This document shows positions 6,796 to 9,152 of a stretch of 9,152 bases of DNA, piece by piece. The translations under genes and the position numbers were made by a program. The notes under the pieces were generated by a model. That model made no database searches, was not told the origin of the DNA, and saw only the letters and a list, made by a program, of their open reading frames with translations. Position 1 is the first letter of the stretch; every line of letters begins with the position of its first letter. The stretch is from Erythrobacter sp. UBA2510. GTDB lineage: Bacteria > Pseudomonadota > Alphaproteobacteria > Sphingomonadales > Sphingomonadaceae. The stretch lies in the NCBI GenBank assembly GCA_002341345.1, contig DDNW01000090.1:7227-16378 (forward strand), read 5' to 3'.

Positions 6796-7767
6796 ATGAT
6801 CGAAACACTCATCTCCAACAGCGCCATGCGCTGGCTCATCCTGGGGCTGATCTTCGGCCTCGTCGCGCTGGTGACGCTGGGCGTGCTCAATTTCGTCAAT
6901 CGCCGCGCGGCGGTGAAGTCGACCTTGCAGGAGATCACCAAGGACACGACCTACCGGGTCGGGCTGGAAAGCAACCGCGTTGCCAGCCGCGAGGCGCACT
7001 GGCGCAGCATTGCCGACCGGATCGAGAAGTCGGGCCTGAACCTGACCGATGCGAACAATGTCCGCCTGCGCGAGAAGATGATCGCGGCAGGCTTCAAGTC
7101 GCCCGACGCGCCGCGCATCTATTCGCTGACCCGCCTGTTGCTCATCTTCCTGCTGCCCGGCCTGTTCGTATTGGCCGCAGTCACCCGTGACGAACCGCCC
7201 AGCTTCCTCAGCATCTATGTCTTCGGCTCGATCCTCGGTCTGATGGGCCTGTATCTGCCGGCCCTGTTTATCCGGGCCAAGATCGACCGTCGCCGCGAAG
7301 CCGTGATCAACGGCTTTCCCGATGCGCTCGACCTGATGCTGGTCTGCATGGAGGCGGGCCTTGGTATCGAGGCGGCAATGGACCGCGTGGGTCGCGAGGT
7401 CGCGCGTTCGCATCCGCTGATCGCCGAACTGTTCGCCGGTGCCGTCCTGCTGCTGCGCGCCGGTGCGAGTCGCGAGGAAGCGATGCGCAAGATGGCCGAC
7501 AATGCCGCCATCGACGAAATTCGCGCCTTTACCACGCTGCTGATCCAGTCGGACCGGCTAGGCACCTCGATCTCGCAGACGCTGCGCGTCTATGCCGCTG
7601 AAATGCGTGAGAAACGCCAGATGCGCGCCGAAGAAAAGGCCCACCGCCTACCGGTGCTGCTATCGATCCCGCTGGTCGTCTTCATGCTGCCGACCATGAT
7701 CGGGGTCTTGATGTTGCCCGCCGCCATCCGCATGGTGCGCGATATCTTCCCGCTGATGAACCGCTGA
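6796..7767 (+). CDS. tadC: TadC inner-membrane platform protein (T2SF domain)
   Basis: The 323-residue protein is a second T2SF-family platform subunit. Hydrophobic segments lie at about 12-33, 112-129, 137-158 and 287-308. The F domain carries FPDALDLMLVCMEAGLGIEA (174-193) and SDRLGTSISQTLRVYA (252-267), followed by REKRQMRAEEKAHRLPVLL, a hallmark of TadC (the charged end of the helix ahead of the last membrane segment). It works with TadB as the platform for pilin assembly. The gap to tadB is one base. An AAGG six bases upstream of ATG 6796 can serve as ribosome site. The protein is complete, of normal length, and its codon use matches its neighbours. It is also called cpaH. Confidence 0.95.
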   Translation: MIETLISNSAMRWLILGLIFGLVALVTLGVLNFVNRRAAVKSTLQEITKDTTYRVGLESNRVASREAHWRSIADRIEKSGLNLTDANNVRLREKMIAAGFKSPDAPRIYSLTRLLLIFLLPGLFVLAAVTRDEPPSFLSIYVFGSILGLMGLYLPALFIRAKIDRRREAVINGFPDALDLMLVCMEAGLGIEAAMDRVGREVARSHPLIAELFAGAVLLLRAGASREEAMRKMADNAAIDEIRAFTTLLIQSDRLGTSISQTLRVYAAEMREKRQMRAEEKAHRLPVLLSIPLVVFMLPTMIGVLMLPAAIRMVRDIFPLMNR

Positions 7768-7772
7768 CGCCC

Positions 7773-7777
7773 GGAGG
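7773..7777 (+). promoter_or_regulatory. Ribosome binding site of the TadD-like gene
   Basis: GGAGG lies nine bases before ATG 7787, in the 19-base gap after tadC. This is the second-longest gap in the cluster, so this gene may be translated more independently than the tightly coupled genes before it. Confidence 0.6.
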
Positions 7778-7786
7778 CCGATAACG

Positions 7787-8602
7787 ATGTCCAAGAAACT
7801 CCTGATCGCCGCCCTGCCCTTCACGGTGCTGTCGCTGACCGGCTGTCAGGCGTTGTTCGGCAACAAAGACGGCGCGCAGATGGTCGAGGTCAACCAGTCG
7901 GAAATCGACATGACCAGCTATTACGCCCAGCGTCTTGCCGCCGGTCGCCATCATCTGGAGCGCGGCCAGCTGGCCGCCGCCGCCACCGCCTTCCGGCAGG
8001 CGTCCTATCATCCGGAATATGCGGCGCAGGCCTATAACGGCATGGCCGTGGCCTATGACCGGATTGGCCGCGCCGATCTGGCCGAACGGTTCTTTACGCT
8101 CGCGATAAAGACCGATCCTGCCGAAGGTGCCTATGCGCGCAATTTTGCGCTGTTCCGCGATCGCCATCCGCTCGCGCCCGAAGCGCAGCAGGGCTACGCG
8201 CTACAGGATCAGGGCGATTTGCCCGTCGCAGTCAGCGGCCTCGGTGCCGGGCTCAACGTGCCGACCAGCGATGCACGGATCGAACGGCTGTCCAACCGCG
8301 AGGTCAGGCTGCGCGACCCGGCCAAGAGCCAGGAAGCCCAGATCGCGGACGCACGCGCGGCCGCAGCCGCTGCTGCCACGACCCGTGCGGCAGAAATCAA
8401 CGTGCAGGCGCGTGCGCAGCAACTGGCCGAAGCGCGGCAGGCGTGGGAAGCCAAGCAAGCCTATCCGCTGCGCGTAGAAGTCGCCGAACAGGAAGCGAGC
8501 GAGAGCCGCTTCACCCCGCCCGCCCGGCCTGCGCGGCGGATCGTTCGTTCGGCCCCGTCGAGCCGGTCCTATCCGCTCAGGGTAGAAATGCCGACCAGCT
8601 GA
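7787..8602 (+). CDS. tadD: TadD-like TPR lipoprotein with repeated YPLRVE tail
   Basis: The 271-residue product starts with a lipoprotein signal peptide, MSKKLLIAALPF, ending in the lipobox LTGC with Cys20 as the likely lipidated residue. Two TPR-like helical repeats follow at about 45-78 (AAGRHHLERGQLAAAATAFR) and 79-112 (YNGMAVAYDRIGRADLAERF). TadD is a TPR lipoprotein thought to help build or stabilise the secretin, as PilF/PilW does in type IVa systems. After the TPR region comes a linker, an Ala-rich, likely helical or coiled stretch (about 181-224), and a Pro/Arg/Ser-rich basic end. The tail carries YPLRVE twice, at 226-231 and 262-267, the second almost at the C-terminus. Only two TPRs are evident, so it is compact in that domain, with an unusually long low-complexity tail. 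The TadD assignment rests on TPR, lipobox and position. Confidence 0.85.
   Translation: MSKKLLIAALPFTVLSLTGCQALFGNKDGAQMVEVNQSEIDMTSYYAQRLAAGRHHLERGQLAAAATAFRQASYHPEYAAQAYNGMAVAYDRIGRADLAERFFTLAIKTDPAEGAYARNFALFRDRHPLAPEAQQGYALQDQGDLPVAVSGLGAGLNVPTSDARIERLSNREVRLRDPAKSQEAQIADARAAAAAAATTRAAEINVQARAQQLAEARQAWEAKQAYPLRVEVAEQEASESRFTPPARPARRIVRSAPSSRSYPLRVEMPTS
8462..8479 (+). repeat. Coding repeat YPLRVE, copy 1
   Basis: The six codons encode Tyr-Pro-Leu-Arg-Val-Glu (residues 226-231 of the TadD-like lipoprotein). They match the second copy exactly at the protein level but differ in the middle codons (CTG CGC here, CTC AGG in copy 2), so conservation is of the peptide rather than a fresh DNA duplication. 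Confidence 0.75.
8570..8587 (+). repeat. Coding repeat YPLRVE, copy 2
   Basis: Second occurrence of the same peptide (residues 262-267), four residues before the C-terminus of the TadD-like lipoprotein. The spacing between copies is 36 residues and is filled with Pro, Arg and Ser. Confidence 0.75.
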
Positions 8603-8609
8603 GCGGCGC

Positions 8610-9059
8610 ATGCAATATGCAGCCCTGATAATATTCGCCGTGCTGGCGCTGACCGGCGCGTGGACCGATATCGCGCGTCGGACCATTCCCAATGTGCTGA
8701 GCCTGCTCATGCTGATCGGTGGGCTGGCATGGGCGGTCATCGGCGGCGGCTGGAGCGGGCTGCTCGACCATGGCGGACACTTCCTGATCGCGCTGGTGGC
8801 CGGGATGGCGCTGTTCGCCATTCGTGCCTGGGGTGGCGGCGATGCAAAATTCTATCCGGCGGTGGCCGCATGGGTGCCGCTCGATCACGGGGTCATGCTG
8901 ACGGTCGCGATTGCAATCCTGGGTGGAGTGCTGGTGGGCGTCTATGTGCTGATGCGGCGCCTTACCAAACACCGGGCGGACGGCCCGTTAACGTTACCCT
9001 ATGGTGTGGCGATCGCCGCGGGAGGCCTGTTCGTACAGGGGCAGATGCTGCTCGCCTGA
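8610..9059 (+). CDS. cpaA: Prepilin peptidase CpaA/TadV (A24 family)
   Basis: The 149-residue, largely hydrophobic protein is a short A24-type aspartic prepilin peptidase. The first catalytic aspartate is Asp20, in TDIARRTIPN, the usual D..xxxIPN pattern with the Ile-Pro-Asn at 26-28. The second is Asp78 in GGGDAKF, the GxGD motif. About four to five membrane segments can be drawn (near 4-18, 29-46, 55-73, 86-110 and 130-147). Like other TadV/CpaA proteins it lacks the N-terminal methylase domain of PilD. It should cleave the leader of the Flp pilin and pseudopilins such as the second TadE-like protein here. It starts seven bases after the TadD-like gene with only a weak ribosome site. It lies last in the run, whereas in Caulobacter cpaA follows the pilin gene at the front. 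Confidence 0.93.
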   Translation: MQYAALIIFAVLALTGAWTDIARRTIPNVLSLLMLIGGLAWAVIGGGWSGLLDHGGHFLIALVAGMALFAIRAWGGGDAKFYPAVAAWVPLDHGVMLTVAIAILGGVLVGVYVLMRRLTKHRADGPLTLPYGVAIAAGGLFVQGQMLLA

Positions 9060-9075
9060 TCCCTTCGCCAATCTC

Positions 9076-9152
9076 CTATTCCTGCACCACCAGCTCATCG
9101 CGCGCGGCGTCATAGCGCAAATTGACCCCTGCCTCGCGCAGGCGCGACAGTA
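9076..9152 (-). CDS. 3' end of an unrecognised convergent gene
   Basis: On the minus strand, a frame enters from the right edge and runs for 24 full codons to TAG at 9078-9076. The residues LSRLREAGVN, then LRYDAARDELVVQE, have the charge pattern and G/C-rich third positions of a real protein end: an amphipathic helix followed by a short strand with a charged C-terminus. I do not recognise the family. The gene converges on cpaA and leaves 16 bases between the two stop codons, so it probably marks the boundary of the tad cluster. Only its last 24 residues are visible, so the call depends on coding character alone. Confidence 0.5.
   Translation of the reverse strand, partial: LSRLREAGVNLRYDAARDELVVQE

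Noticed and set aside
4731..6947. Very long minus-strand open frame (738 codons) opposite cpaF, tadB and tadC.
   Set aside because: It lies antisense to three genes with complete, recognisable motifs. Its translation is rich in His, Arg, Asp and Gln with no family pattern, as expected from the reverse frame of G/C-biased codons.
8660..9115. Alternative plus-strand open frame overlapping cpaA.
   Set aside because: cpaA has both catalytic aspartate motifs and membrane segments. The overlapping frame is Arg/His/Gly-rich without features.
1..9152. CRISPR arrays, tRNA or rRNA genes, insertion sequences and attachment sites.
   Set aside because: No regularly spaced repeats, transposase motifs, inverted terminal repeats or RNA-gene signatures were seen; coding sequence covers nearly the whole window.

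Overview
The window is one almost gap-free, plus-strand gene run encoding most of a tight-adherence (Tad/Flp) type IVc pilus machine. GC-rich DNA, G/C-biased third codon positions and Cpa-type gene content suggest an alphaproteobacterium. The small lipoprotein, the TadG-like ectodomain and the overall gene order point to Sphingomonadales, perhaps an Erythrobacter or Sphingomonas relative. That placement is inference from remembered family patterns, not from a search.

Layout: (1) the 3' end of the outer-membrane secretin gene cpaC/rcpA (to 163). (2) A 90-residue lipoprotein gene (153-425), where many alphaproteobacteria carry cpaD. (3) A pseudopilin-like cassette: a large TadG-like protein (454-2037) and two TadE-like proteins (2044-2568, 2565-3194). 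(4) The cytoplasmic and inner-membrane motor: cpaE/tadZ (3208-4389), the ATPase cpaF/tadA (4386-5789), and platform proteins tadB (5796-6794) and tadC (6796-7767). (5) A TPR lipoprotein of the TadD type (7787-8602). (6) A small prepilin peptidase, cpaA/tadV (8610-9059). The last bases (9076-9152) hold the 3' end of an unrecognised convergent minus-strand gene.

How they work together: CpaF hydrolyses ATP to drive TadB/TadC, which assemble Flp pilin into a filament. The filament leaves through the CpaC secretin, assisted by lipoproteins. CpaE localises the machine. TadV matures the pilin and pseudopilins. TadE/TadG-like proteins are thought to act as minor or tip components. The Flp pilin gene and cpaB are not in the window and are presumably upstream. 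Gene gaps are -11 to +28 bases with several stop/start overlaps, so this is probably a single operon with translational coupling. No internal promoter or terminator was recognised, and no stretch over 300 bases lacks a gene.

I see no wholly new system. The points most worth a second look are: a CpaE whose P-loop has lost both conserved lysines; a mini-lipoprotein carrying a CpaD-like motif in the cpaD position; unequal prepilin-peptidase sites among the three pseudopilin-like proteins; and a repeated YPLRVE peptide in the tail of the TadD-like lipoprotein.
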